A program made the translations under genes and the position numbers. Below are positions 34,978-46,649 of a stretch of 64,000 nt of DNA, one piece after another (positions within the stretch are counted from its first letter, which is position 1; the number at the start of each line of letters is the position of its first letter). Origin of the DNA: Vigna angularis (Eukaryota > Streptophyta > Magnoliopsida > Fabales > Fabaceae); assembly GCF_016808095.1 (NCBI RefSeq), contig NC_068972.1, forward strand, positions 34,503,029 to 34,567,028, given 5' to 3'. The notes beneath the pieces were generated by a model that was not told where the DNA came from, did no database searches, and saw only the letters and a list, made by a program, of their open reading frames with translations.

Positions 34978-36156
34978 TGGATGTCAGACCAGTAGAAGGT
35001 AAATATACTACTTATATTCAATTTTAGTTAATGCTTTGTTAAAGGATCTTGTTTTATGATTAAATTTAATTGTGCAGGGGTTGGTCCCAACTATCCAGGA
35101 GCTTCTGCCTGGGACAAAACAAAGATTCTGTCTCAGGCACCTGTATGCAAACTTTAGGAAAAGGTTTGGTGGTCAAATATTAAAAAATCTGATGTGGAGA
35201 GTTGCCACAAGCACATATCCCCAGGCTTGGGAGAGAGAGATGCTGAAAATTAAAGAAGTCAATATTGAAGCATATAAATACCTCATAGGCATTCCCCCGA
35301 GGTAACCCAGTAGCCATTACATACAATTTAGTGTCCCTGATGCATGATAACCCAACTGAGAAATGTTTTGTGCAACAGGTTTTGGTCAAGATCTCGCTTC
35401 ACAAGTCAAGCAATGATTGATACACTAGATAACAACATCAGTGAAGCTTTCAACAGTGTTCTTGTTCATGCAAGAGGAAAACCAATTATCACCATGATGG
35501 AGGATATCAGAGTTTATCTCATGAAAAGGTGGGCCACGAATAGAACCAAGGTGGCATCTATGGACTTCACAATATGCCCAAAGATAAAGAAGAGACTTCA
35601 GAAGGAATGTAATCTGTCAAGATTTTGGGTGCCAAGGTAATATTATCAATTTATTTTATATACATGTTGTTATTTATCTACATTGTTGATGTTCTTCATT
35701 TCTTTCAGCTGGTTTGCACGAAAGATTTTTGAGGTTAGGCATACTTCATCAGTTGGGAACAAGTTCACACTGGACCTGGACACAAAGGAGTGTAGCTGCA
35801 GAAAGTGGATGATCAGTGCCATCCCATGCTGTCATGCAATTGTAGCAATGAACTACTCCAACGTTGATCCAGAGAATTTTATCCCCACTTTGTTCACAAG
35901 ATCCACCTATGAAGAGGTGTATGCGTCCATAATTTTTCCACTCAATGGCCACCTACTATGGGAAACCACAAATTTCAATGATGTACTACCACCAGTGATG
36001 AGGAAGATGCCTGGGAGGCCAAAGAAAAAAAGGAGGTTGGAAGCATGGGAGCTAACTAAGGATGACACTCAAATGCGTGTTGGTGGGCATAGGAAAAAAT
36101 GTAGTATTTGTCGTCAGAGGGGGCACAATAAGAATAACTGCCCTTTAAAGCCCTAG

Positions 36157-36705
36157 CCAGCAGAAACAACACAACCATCACAGCCACCTCCAAGTTCCCC
36201 GACCCCTCAACCATCACAGTCACCAAGTCCACAATCATCCCGTCCAACAAAATGCAAAGTCAGAAGAAAAGATACTTAGATGAATTGGTTTATTACATAG
36301 TTAACTTACATGGTGGTCTAATATGTATTGTTTGTTAGATGAACTGGGGGTATTATGTAATGTATATTAGTGAACTGATGTCTTTATGTCTTTCTTTTAT
36401 GTGTGGTAATGAATGAAAGTGGTTTGATGATGTTTTGGTCAAAACTTGTACTTAAATTTCTTATTTTTTCAGAAACTGGTAATATGTGCCATTAGTCATC
36501 ATCATATGCATTATTGGGTTGACATATGTGAACATTTTTAAAGCAAATGGGGGACTGATTTCAACATTTTTAAACCATAAGGGGGACTGATTTCAACATT
36601 CTTCACTGAAATTAACTCATTAAAATAGTCAATGGAACGTAATACATTGAATTGCATAATTGATCTTACACCTTTCACAACACAGGATGTTACAATCTAA
36701 CTAAA
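36157..36705. other. Gap between the convergent MULE genes
   Basis: This holds the 3' ends of both genes. The first 120 bases are still proline/serine-codon rich. The rest is AT-rich with no further frame. Confidence 0.6.
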
Positions 36706-37185
36706 TCAACCTAAACAAAACCTGAACATGACAAGGTCCACCACAATACACACACACAAAGCTACAACTAAAAACTTCACCATTTTCTGCAAATCCTTCA
36801 CTGCATTTTCCAGCTGACTTATCCTCCTCACCATTGTGCAATCTTTTTCATCAACGTTCTCTTCAAGACACCACTTGAAAAAGTTACACAAGCTGCCAAT
36901 TGAAGATCCACCCTGTTATTCACCAAGTTAGGGAATCTATCAAGAAATGCATCAAGTCAAAAAAACATTAACTCAAAAGGGTATAATTCAAACCTTGTAA
37001 TGTGGACAACCCCAAAAACTTCTCCCAGCATTCTTCGTAGTTCTCGCCACTTTGGTTACAGCAATATCACCACAATAACAAGTAGGGATTATCCCACCTC
37101 CTCTCACACCACAACCATGGGACGACCGAGAAAATCCTTTGCCCCAACTTTTCGAACACGACAAACACCCTTCGGAAGAAGCCAT
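36706..37185 (-). CDS. GRF-type zinc-finger protein with C-terminal hydrophobic segment, in the mudrB position of the MULE
   Basis: Two exons on the minus strand (36994-37185 and 36706-36912) join in frame to give 132 residues with no lesion. The protein starts with a Ser/Gly/Cys-rich stretch. It then has a GRF zinc finger: CYCG (36-39), KNAGRSFWGC (51-60) and CNFFKW (73-78), with Cys36, Cys38, Cys60 and Cys73 as the likely metal ligands. A short heptad stretch (ISQLENAVKDLQKMV) follows, then a hydrophobic segment (FLVVALCVCIVVDLVMF) suited to membrane anchoring. Small GRF-finger proteins of this kind are common in plant genomes but have no settled function. The ATG lies 27 bp inside the right TIR, so the TIR probably supplies the promoter. 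The intron is 81 bp with GT/AG ends. Confidence 0.8.
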
Positions 37186-37211
37186 TCGTATCTCAAAGAC
37201 CAATTGGGAGG

Positions 37212-37488
37212 AACTCAAACCCTAACCTCTGATTTATTAACCACTGCCACGTAATTTATAATAATATACACACGTTTACCCTCACACAGCCATGTATTAA
37301 CCTTCCCCAGACACGTTGCAAACTTCAGTCCACCCTGTTAACTGGCCCGTTAAAAAATTAACGCTGTTACCAAAAAGGAGTTAATTGCACATTTTTTTCA
37401 TAAGTCCGGAACACATTGAACTTTAAAAAAAACGTAGGACGCAATTGAACATTTGTCCCCTTTCGAAGACCAAAAGAGATATTAAACC
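37212..37488 (-). repeat. Right terminal inverted repeat of the large MULE
   Basis: Reverse complement of 32546-32827 with scattered mismatches. It is followed at 37489-37497 by the TAAAATTAC target duplication. It lies directly upstream of the GRF gene. Confidence 0.85.
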
Positions 37489-37497
37489 TAAAATTAC
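37489..37497. repeat. 9-bp target-site duplication of the large MULE, right copy
   Basis: TAAAATTAC, one base different from 32537-32545. Confidence 0.8.
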
Positions 37498-38990
37498 AAA
37501 CACATTATAAATTTTGTAATATTAAAAAAACTACTTCTTGATAAACTAACCAATCTATACGAGTGAATAAAATTAAAAAAGTTAGCTAATAAAATTATTA
37601 GACACGTTATATTTTTTTGCAAAACCTTTTTACTTTCGCTTCTAATTTTTAAGTGATTTTTTAAGAGAAAATACAAAGGCAGATGTAGTGTTATATTGGA
37701 TTTGATATTTATTTTTAAAAGTCTACTTAAATTATATCAAATTTCATATAAGTCAAATCAACATTTAGTGGTTTATTAAAAACAGTGAAACTATTAAGCA
37801 TTCACAGAGCAAAAAAGTTATCAAATTAAATAAAAACAAATAAAATATTTCTAAATGTGGGAAATTGAACCACAATGAAATTTCGGAGATATGCACGTGA
37901 TCAAATGATGGACGGGCTGAAGAAAAAGTTTTAAGCCAGGAGCATTTTTTTTTTTATCCTAATAAAAAAATAACTGGAAATTTTAACCATTCAATAAATA
38001 AACATTTAAAAATAACTTTTATTTCATATGCAATTTTAGTCCTTTTATAAAGTTTTAATTATAGGATCTTTTATTGATATGTTCATGCAATTACTAATGA
38101 AACTAATATATACAAAATATGTGGCAACCTAACATATTTATTGCAAGTTTATCAATAAACTTTAGCAATGGACCACCTATTATTGTGACTAACAACTCTA
38201 ACTATTAAATGATATATTAATAATCAAATAATTAAAATTACTTAATTTTGAGAAACTGAATTATTAAATGTGTTTATAAATATTAAAATTACACACTTAC
38301 AAATAGGGAATACAAACGAATTTAAGTATAAATTAAAATTGGCAATACTTAAATTACTTGCAATTGAGTATTTTTTTTTTACTTTTTAAGATTTTACTTA
38401 TTTAAAATAGTTAAATATTTAATATTTCAATTTCCTTAGATAAAGTAATTGAATCATTTTAGTGCATATTTTTTAATTTAAAATATTGATACCACTACTA
38501 TATAATTATTAATTTTAAAATTAAATATTTTTAAATATTTAGCAATTCTAAAACCTATATATTTAATAATTAAAAAACATTAAGTATTTTTAATTAGTGT
38601 AATTTTTAAGAAAAAAAATCTAAATAATGTGTGGAACTCAATTAACAATGTGCTCTAAGGGTGAAAAAATTATTACAGTAGGGATTAAGAGTTGTGAATA
38701 ATGTGGACCCATATGAAAAGGAATTAAAAATTCATTAACTTTTAAGGATAATTTGAATCTGTACTATTTTGAATTGTTAAAATATTTGATAAAAGTTTCA
38801 AATTTCAATTAATTTTTTAAACGTCTTATCAAACAATTTGTTCTATCCTAGAAAAGTTTAAATTCCTTTAAAAAAATGAACTACCATGTTAAATGCCTTC
38901 ATCCAAACAAGTACTAAAGAGAAGGTGATTATTGATGGGCAAACATCTCATTATAAAGATATATTGGTAAAGTCTATTGGAGAGAGTTGA
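37498..38990. other. AT-rich intergenic sequence, nothing recognised
   Basis: Very AT-rich, with no coding motifs or clear repeats. Confidence 0.5.
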
Positions 38991-38999
38991 TGACCAAAA

Positions 39000-39240
39000 A
39001 AGTTATGAGTGTACATATGGAAGAATAATTAGTGTTGATTGTGCTAGGTGAAAAACTCAATTTCATAACCCTATAAATAAAATTTGAGGAAAGTTGAATG
39101 AAACATGTTAAGATCAAAATTATTGACTTATATGATATTTTTTACTAAGAGTTTTTCCTAGAAGAAGATTACAAATTTGTCTTATTTGAAGGGGCAATGA
39201 TTGAAGCTGTCAATTTGACCATGACTTCGGGAATAGCCTT
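39000..39240 (+). pseudogene. LINE ORF1 (DUF4283-like) remnant
   Basis: The frame starting at GTGCTAGG (39041) reads VLGEKLNFITL, then IKIIDLYDIFY and FLEEDYKFVLFEGAMI, with several stops between. Order and spacing resemble the DUF4283 region of plant LINE ORF1 proteins. No reverse transcriptase follows. The call is from recalled family patterns. Confidence 0.5.
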
Positions 39241-41472
39241 AACCTATTCTTGAAAAAGCCTCCTCTTAAGAAGTCTCTCAAATGGAGGCCAAAAAAAAAA
39301 CCCCAACTCCAAAGTCTCATCGCAAGGGGGTTAGGGTCAGGGTTAAAGTGAGATTAACTCCACTAAATTTCTTCTAGAAACTAAATTTCAACATTCTCAT
39401 AGTAACTATTAAAAGTACTAAATTTTATATTCATGTAATTGATTTCTTATTTCAAATTATTAAATAAAACTAATTAATTATAGTTTAATAGAATATTTAA
39501 TATTCAAAATAACCACTTTTTTAAATAATTAAAAACAATTCCAAACCACACACTTAATTTTATACAACTAAATAGTATTACAAATTTATTTTACTAAAAT
39601 ATTATAAAAATGCTTTATTTTGTTGTCAATTTTAACACAATTATGTCTTATATTGCAAATACCAATTATTAGAAAATTATATATAATTAGTAATATCAAA
39701 ATAATCCTAAAAAGAGATAATAACATATAAAATTGATTTAGTATTTGCACTGCTTTTACAGTTCTTAAAAAGAATCATTGTTTTGTTTTCTTGACTTCTA
39801 AAATATCACTCAATATGTTTTTAACTATTTAAAATTAAAAATAATTCAAAAATTTATTATCTAAAATTTTTGGATCATAAATAGTATTAATATTTTATGT
39901 GTAAATTAAACTTATGCTTTATTTTGTTTTTCTGTCTTTGATAATCTTTTCTCAAAATCACCATAAGATATATTATAAAAAGAAAGTTAATTTCTTAAAA
40001 ATTAATAAAAGAAAATGAAAATTTTAAATAGACCTAAAAGTACTAAAGAATGACAAATGTTATATTGTTTCAATTATTTAACTAACACATTAAATAATTT
40101 ATTTTTAACTATCAATTAGAACACATAACATAAATGTATGTTTATGTTTATGACATTTAAAATGTAAACATTTTGAGTGAGTAGATTGAATCCTATGGAC
40201 GAATACAACTGCAGCCTGTACAAGGTTTATGAGTTTTCTCTTTTTACTTATTATTTATGTTATGAGCATGATTTGTTGAGTATAAAATAAAAAAGAAAAT
40301 CATTTATATTTAATTTCTTTCTCAATAGCTTTCTAAAAAAATAAAGAAGTCTCATTTATTGTAAATTAAGAGCTTTAATTAGAGAAAATCTTCTCTTAAA
40401 ATTCAATTAGGATAATTTTAGATAGAAAGTTAATTTCTGACTTATAACCTAAAAAAAGCGAAATTAAATATTTAAATTTCAAATTTATAAAATGACCCTT
40501 TAATTATATACTTAGAGAATCTAACTCAATAGATATTAAATATTGTCATTTTGCTTTTGCTTCTTCATTCTAGAACTCTCCTCCTATAAAAATTTCAATT
40601 TATTTTCTATAATAACTATTTTTGTAACAAATTAGGAGTTAATTATATTTTTTCTTGTATTCAAAATGAACATTTTTTCTAAAAGAAAGGTCCATGGGTT
40701 GGCCCTGGCCCACAGGGCTTTTGAAGATATTTTGGTCCTGTGAGCTTTTTCTATGAGGAGCTTTTTGGTTCTGTGGATTTTTCTGGCCCCAACCCACGTG
40801 GGTTAGGGCCAAACCATGTAAGGGGAGTCAAATTGACGGGTCTAGCAATGATGATAATTGATTACTTTATGTTAAAAGAAATTGTCAATAAATTATCAAG
40901 AAGGAAAAAAAATCGGTAAAAATTATAATAAAATCAAACTTAAGAAAATAAAACTCCCCTTTTAAACTTAAAAAAAGAATCATTAAATCACCTTGTTTTG
41001 AGAATTTAAATGTAGTGGAAAGATTTTTTAATCAATTTAATTTTCTCAAAAATCCATCCCAACAATCTAAGATAAATTGATTTCACTAAGATAAACTGTT
41101 TTTACTAAGATAATTGTTTTTACTGTACAAACATTATTTCCTTTAATAACATGTTTGTAATGCTTCATGTCTTGTGCATTTTAACTTACACATTAATGCT
41201 ACATGTCTTGTTTATATGTTATATGATATTTGACCACCATTAGTCTAATTTTAAGTAATCATATGGACTGATAATGAAATATTGTGTTTAATATTTAAGA
41301 ATTTCCAAAAATACTAAAACATGAACAAACTTTCTCATGTTAGTAAGTTTTTATGGTTGAAAATTTGGCAGGTGTTGGTTAGGTTTAATAACCAAATATC
41401 TAATGATTGTATCAATATTGAGAACAAATCTCACTTGTTACTATACTCAAAAATTTATTCTAATGTTATAAT
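39241..41472. other. AT-rich intergenic sequence
   Basis: No gene was found. A short GC-richer piece at 40690-40850 repeats GGGTTGGCCCTGGCCC-like and GGGTTAGGGCC-like phrases in opposite orientation and may be the trace of a small DNA element. Confidence 0.4.
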
Positions 41473-42010
41473 TGTAATATCCAAAAAAATATAGTAGAAT
41501 ACCATATTAAAGAGTCATCACAAACATGATATGATAAAATAGTTACAATTATAGTATAAAGTTATATTTACAGTTATCCAAAAACAACTGTAAATTTAAA
41601 ACTTTATATACAAATTGGATCAACCAAAACTATTTACAAAATTAGACTAAGCCAACTAGACAACAGGATCTTCCCCATCAAGCGTCTGCTCCACCAAGAT
41701 CTCATCTCCCTCTACTCACACCCACCGGATGATTATTGCAAAGAAGAGGTCACAACAACATACAAAACACAAGCACAAACAACAGGGTAAGCTAGTGTAA
41801 ATAAAAGAACAATCATCATATTCATCATTTACATTACATACAATCACACATAGTCATTCACCAACACAACACCCTTTATGCATGACACAACATTGACTTT
41901 GATTGTTCGGACTTAGAATGATTGTCGAGCTATGGTGGGTTGTGCACTCGTGGTGGCTTCTACTACTTTACAAAGCCATTGCCAATGGGTGTCATCCTAC
42001 CACACTCACG

Positions 42011-42015
42011 AGGTT
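42011..42015. repeat. 5-bp target-site duplication, left copy
   Basis: AGGTT, identical to 44824-44828. Confidence 0.75.
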
Positions 42016-44823
42016 TGTAACACCCAAATATTTTAAAGGGTATTACTGATAGTAGAGACTAAATTAATTTAATATCTCATATAAACAATCAAACTTTATT
42101 TCAATTACTCCAAAGTACAATACCAAACATACAAACTTTAAACAATATAGTCTTCACCATTGAAATTTCAACTTATAAGTTTTACACAACATAATCTTCC
42201 CAATACAAATTTATTCTTTTTACAAAAATTCCTGAAAGTTTTTCCCCGCATCTCTCTCATCTCTAAGCTTTTTCAACCGCATCTGCAACATTATCTAATC
42301 ACATATAACATGAGTTATATGATCATAGTACAAACAAATAAGGGTAAGCTAACCATATCATAAAATCATTAAACTTGTAATAAAAATATTATAATCATGT
42401 TTTTTTGCAATTGATAAAATATCATTATTCCGATGTCATTAATTCATCATTATCAAAAGCATCTTCCTCATTCCCATAAATCTTACAAGTGTACCATGCT
42501 TACTCATGAAGCCTTATGGTCAGACCGCTCTCTGCATGCTTCCTTAAGCCTCACTTATATACTATGTCTTACTTTCTGAAGCCTTATGGTCAGACCCCTC
42601 TCTGCCTGCTTCTATAAACCTCAATGTTACTTTGTTCATACCAAACTCTCATGGTATAACTCGATCATACTACTCCCGGTAGTAACATCATTTCATAAGT
42701 AATGAATTTCTCATATCCACCCCAACATTTCATAAAACCAACAATTCATACCCTCTTATCCACCTAACTCAATCATGTTCATTCTTTAATCATGAATTCA
42801 TAATAACCCGTTTTGGTATCAATAAATTAAACATATTGCCAAATATCATGCTTCATATTATAAACTCATTTTGCCCATAACGAGTATAACTCAACATATT
42901 TTCACCAAACAAAGATTATGGATCAACAAAAATATATCAACATATCTTAGGAACTACATAATAAAGTCTGGGCTCAATGTAATAACAAATAAAATATATA
43001 TGAAGTTTTTACCATGATAACGTTATGCATCTACAATTGACTTATTTTATTTTATTTTCATCCTATTAGAGATCTTTCTTTACCCCAATTGGTCACCGGA
43101 GAGGACCCAGATGTCTGAACGCATCAAACTCACCTTCGACGCCAGCACATATGACTAGTCACAACTGACTGGACCAGGCCAGGGCTGCTCTATGATCAGG
43201 GATGTGCCAACTCAGGTTTTTAAGGTTCCTCTATCCTACCAACAAAGGGAGGCCCTTAATAATTTACAATTTATTTATTTAATTTATCTACCTTGTTCTC
43301 TTATGCTCTAAATCTAAAATACCTAATTTTAATATTTTACTTCCTCTCACAACAACCTCAAACAGTATCTGTATATTTAATACCCATATACAAATTATTA
43401 CAGAACCCTTTCTCCAAACCTTCCAACAAGATCAATTTCAGCCAACAAACTCATTCAATAAATTCATCACAATAAACATCCATAATAGAATTCATACAAG
43501 ATAATTATAAATAATTAACAATAATAAAATATTACTATAAATGGTCATAGAAGAATACAATATTTGACAATCATAAAAATAATCTTAATATAAAATTTTA
43601 TGGGGAAACAAGAAGTTGAATCTGGCAGAGCCGGTTAGACAACTTCTAATCCATCCAACAATACAATATAATTAAATAACAAGAACAATACATGTCTGGG
43701 GAAATAAGAAGTTGAATCTCGCAGAGCCGGTTAGACAACTTCTAATCCTTCCAAAAATTGCAATAAAATAAATAAGTAAAGCAATAAATAGTTTGGGGAA
43801 ACAAGAAGTTGAATCTGGCAGAGCCGGTTAGACAACTTCTAATCCTTCCAAAAATGTAATAAAATAAGTAAGGAAAGAAATAAAAAAATTTGGGGAATCA
43901 AGAAATTGAATCTGGCAGAGCCGGTTAGACAATTTCTAATCCTTCCAAACTACAATAAAAATAAATAAGGAAAACAATAAAATGTTTGGGGAAACAAGAA
44001 ATTGAATCTGGCAGAGCCGGTTAGACAATTTCTTATCCTTCCAAATTACAAAAATAAACAACTAATAACATACAAATGGCATAACATATTCAACATCACA
44101 ATTTACAACTATCACACTCGGATATCAACACAAAAGCATACTCTCATTTAAATTCAAGATCATACATAAACAAAATATTCCATATTCAAGATTTAAGATC
44201 AAACAAAAGCAAAATATAGCATATTCAAGACTCAAGATAATATAAAAGGAATTACTCAAAGTTAGCTCCCCTTACCTCTATTCCAGACTTAGTTTCCTCT
44301 TCTCAAACCGTTCTCCGGAAACTTCCAGAATTTCCCCTCTTCAACTAGAATTTCCTCCAACTCTCTTCTCTCACAATTTCTCTAGAATTTTGGTGTAAAT
44401 CTTCAGCCTCCCCCCTTGGCTATTTATAGCCAAAAATTTTACTATTCATTTTTACTATTCATTTCTACTATTCACTTTTACTATTCATTTTTACTATTCA
44501 AAAATTATTTTTTATTCACCATTCTTATCTTTGAATGATTAATTCTACGTGGAGTGTTCTCTTCCACAATTTATTTTAATATTTTTTTTTAACCATTCAC
44601 TATTCACTATTCACTATTTACTATTTACTATTTACTATTCACTTTTCTAAAAAAATCCTAAATAAGTTATCAAAATTTTGAAGCTCTCCCTCTAGAATTA
44701 CTATAATTTTATATCCAAAAATTTACATTTTTCTATCCATTAAAATTATTATTACTAATAAAATGCTAAAAATTACTAATAGAAATATATATATATATAT
44801 ATATTTTTTTTATGGGTCTTACA
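42016..44823 (-). mobile_element. LTR-type insertion (solo LTR or LARD-like, 2.8 kb) nested in a related LTR
   Basis: The ends are TGTAACACCC on the left and GGGTCTTACA on the right, with perfect AGGTT duplications outside. There are no gag or pol motifs and no internal primer site, so a solo LTR is the simplest reading. It shares with the 23577-25602 copy the 150-base segment around CACATATGACTAGTCACAAC (43140-43245), the CTATTTATAG promoter-like box (near 44420) and ACTATTCA microrepeats. It differs by carrying five 96-bp repeats (43601-44050). Confidence 0.75.
43601..44050. repeat. Five tandem 96-bp repeats, each with a conserved hairpin
   Basis: Units start near 43601, 43697, 43793, 43891 and 43986 with TGGGGAAACAAG or close variants. 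Each contains an inverted repeat around a shared GCAGAGCCGG loop. Units 1-3 have arms AGAAGTTG and CAACTTCT. Units 4-5 have AGAAATTG and CAATTTCT, so both arms changed together and pairing is kept. Confidence 0.9.
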
Positions 44824-45064
44824 AGGTTAGTCTGTACCATGCCTTGGAGCATACTGAAAGCCCCCAAGACTAAGCCTCCTGCTACTTCTCACAACATGGA
44901 ACAATCCTCTCTACTTGAGAATGAAAGACCATTGAAGTTTCAAGATAATGTCCAAGACTGAGCTCTTGCATTCATTCTAAACATACTTGAACCTCAACAA
45001 GAGACTTCACTTTGGATCACAACATAGGGTACCACCATGTAACCTCTCCTTGAGGATCATGAAA

Positions 45065-46540
45065 TGTAAGACCCATGAAAAATATCTATAATAGTAAATT
45101 TTAGCATTTTATTAGTAATAATAATTTTAATGGATAGAAAATATAATTAAATAGAAAATTATGGTAAAAAATTAAAATTTTTTATATAAAATTTTAGTAA
45201 TTCTAGAAGGAGAGTTTCAAATTTTTGATAACTTATTTAGGATTTTTTTTAAGAAAATTGAATAGTAAAAAGTGAATAGTGAATAGTGAATAGTAAAAAG
45301 TGAATAGTAAAAAAAAAATAAAAAATTGAAAGGATAAGAATTCCTACGTAGCATGGAAGGAGTTAGGATCAGATTTGATCAAGTTGATGATTAAAATATT
45401 ATTTTTTAAAATAATATTAAAATAATAAATAATATTAAAAAATTATTGAATAGTAAATTTTTTTACCTATAAATAGCCATGGGAGGGAAGGGTATTCTGC
45501 ACCAAGAAGAAGAAGAATCAAGTGAGAGCTTGAGAAATAGAGAAGAAAGAGTTAGGGAGAAATTTTTAGTTGCAAGAAGAGTAAAGGTTCTAAAGAGTTT
45601 TCGGGGAAACAAATTCGGAGCAAGAGAAGTCTAGAATAGAGGTAGGGAGCTAAGCTTTCTAAGCTTTTATATTCTGATTTAGTATTGTTTATTAGTATGC
45701 ATGTCTTGAAATTATGTGTGAATACTGTTAATGCTTACTGTATATTTATTTATATTGAATTTCTGTGTTAATATTATGTGCTGTTATTTTTTGAATCTGT
45801 AAATAAGAAATTTGTTAAAACTAGTTGAGGAACACTTTGGCTAAGGAAAGAATTGGTACTTAAGTTGTCCATTGTGACGCACCTCTCTTTCCTGGAAGTC
45901 TACTCGACAAGCTTTTAACTTAAATCTTGTTGAACAGATTATGTACTGTTAAACTATTGAGCAATATACCTCGTTGGAATGAATTCATGTTATTGTGGTA
46001 GATACGAAATTATGAATTTTAATTGTGATGATTGTAATTTATTATATTGGATTTGAATTTATGCGTCTGAACATGATATGAGTATTATGGGGAGATTTCG
46101 TAATGGTATAATATGAGTTGAGGAATGTGAGCATTGTATGAGTCTCGTGGAGAGATTATGTAATGATGTGGTAATTGTGTATATGTTGATGTTGAGGGTC
46201 CTGTAGTTGGAGGTTATCCTGATACTCTAATAATCATTCAGTCTCAAGTAGAGAAGGATGAGTTATGTAGTGAGAGGGGTAGGAGGTCCTGGTCTATGTG
46301 CCGGTTTTGGACATAGTGTTGAGGACTAACCTTGTGAATGATATGGAGTATTTTTGGAACTGTATTTGTAAGAAGAAGCAGAAGTCATCACAAGTGCATA
46401 ACCTCCCGTGACCGCTCATCAACGTATCATCCGGATGAGTGTCAAATAGGTATTGTGGAATGAATGTCTATTAGGTATTGTGGTGTTTATTGGGTATTGT
46501 GGGACGAGTGTCTAATAGAAATTATGGTATGATGGTATGT
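45065..46540 (+). repeat. Opposite-facing copy of the same LTR family, truncated
   Basis: It starts TGTAAGACCCATGAAAAATA. It has ACTATTCA-type microrepeats in reverse orientation (45260-45310), then CTATAAATAGCCATGG (about 45470), which is a good TATA region for the plus strand. It then follows the reverse complement of 23577-25602 until about 46540, where similarity stops, roughly 300 bases before the expected end. Confidence 0.65.
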
Positions 46541-46649
46541 TGCTAAAAACTATTATAAAAAGAAGTAGTTTGTTTGAATTAAATTTATTAACAATTATTT
46601 CAGATGAACTAAACGAAATTATATTTTGTTCTATCAAACTACATTGCAT

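Larger units (their letters stand above)
33121..36156 (+). pseudogene. MuDR-type (mudrA-like) transposase, multiply inactivated
   Basis: Inferred exons are 33121-34998, 35078-35301, 35379-35636 and 35709-36156, joined by GT/AG introns. Domains in order: a PMD-like N-terminal part (VDPDKWCYFGVLG), an acidic 16-residue repeat tract, the MuDR DNA-binding region (SGKEDFKDAIRRYAV), the MULE transposase core (FLKGYYKGELLTAVG), a SWIM zinc finger (CSCRKWMISAIPCCHA) and a CCHC zinc knuckle (CSICRQRGHNKNNC). Lesions seen: a stop at 33892-33894, a one-base frame loss near 34170, Asn (34779-34781) where the family has the first catalytic Asp, a 13-bp tandem duplication at 34952-34977 that shifts frame, and a stop at 34993-34995. 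A leader intron probably ends at 33108. No functional transposase is expected. Confidence 0.88.
32546..37488. mobile_element. MuDR-like Mutator element (4.94 kb) with two convergent genes
   Basis: Inverted terminal repeats of about 280 bp (32546-32827 and 37212-37488) begin GGTTTAATACCTCTTTTGG and GGTTTAATATCTCTTTTGG. A 9-bp target duplication with one mismatch flanks the element. Inside are a mudrA-like transposase gene on the plus strand, now broken, and a two-exon GRF zinc-finger gene on the minus strand, still open. Each gene starts near one TIR and they point toward each other, the same layout as mudrA and mudrB in maize MuDR. One base difference in the target duplication and the lesions in the transposase suggest some age. 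Confidence 0.9.
41473..45064 (-). repeat. Outer LTR of the same family, interrupted and truncated
   Basis: It starts TGTAATATCC, and 41690-42015 plus 44824-45064 parallel the copy at 23577-25602 (GGGTAAGCTA, the AGGTTAGTCTG joint, CTCTCTACTTGAGA). It is split by the insertion at 42016-44823 and cut on the right by the opposite-facing copy starting at 45065. Confidence 0.55.

Noticed and set aside
34167..35027. Reading the transposase core as an independent intact gene
   Set aside because: Its start is a GTG created by the frame loss near 34170, and its end results from the 13-bp duplication. The N-terminal and C-terminal domains are in separate frames.
43601..44050. Evenly spaced repeats resembling a CRISPR array
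   Set aside because: The sequence between the hairpins is also repeated, not unique, and the surroundings are a plant LTR with a target duplication.
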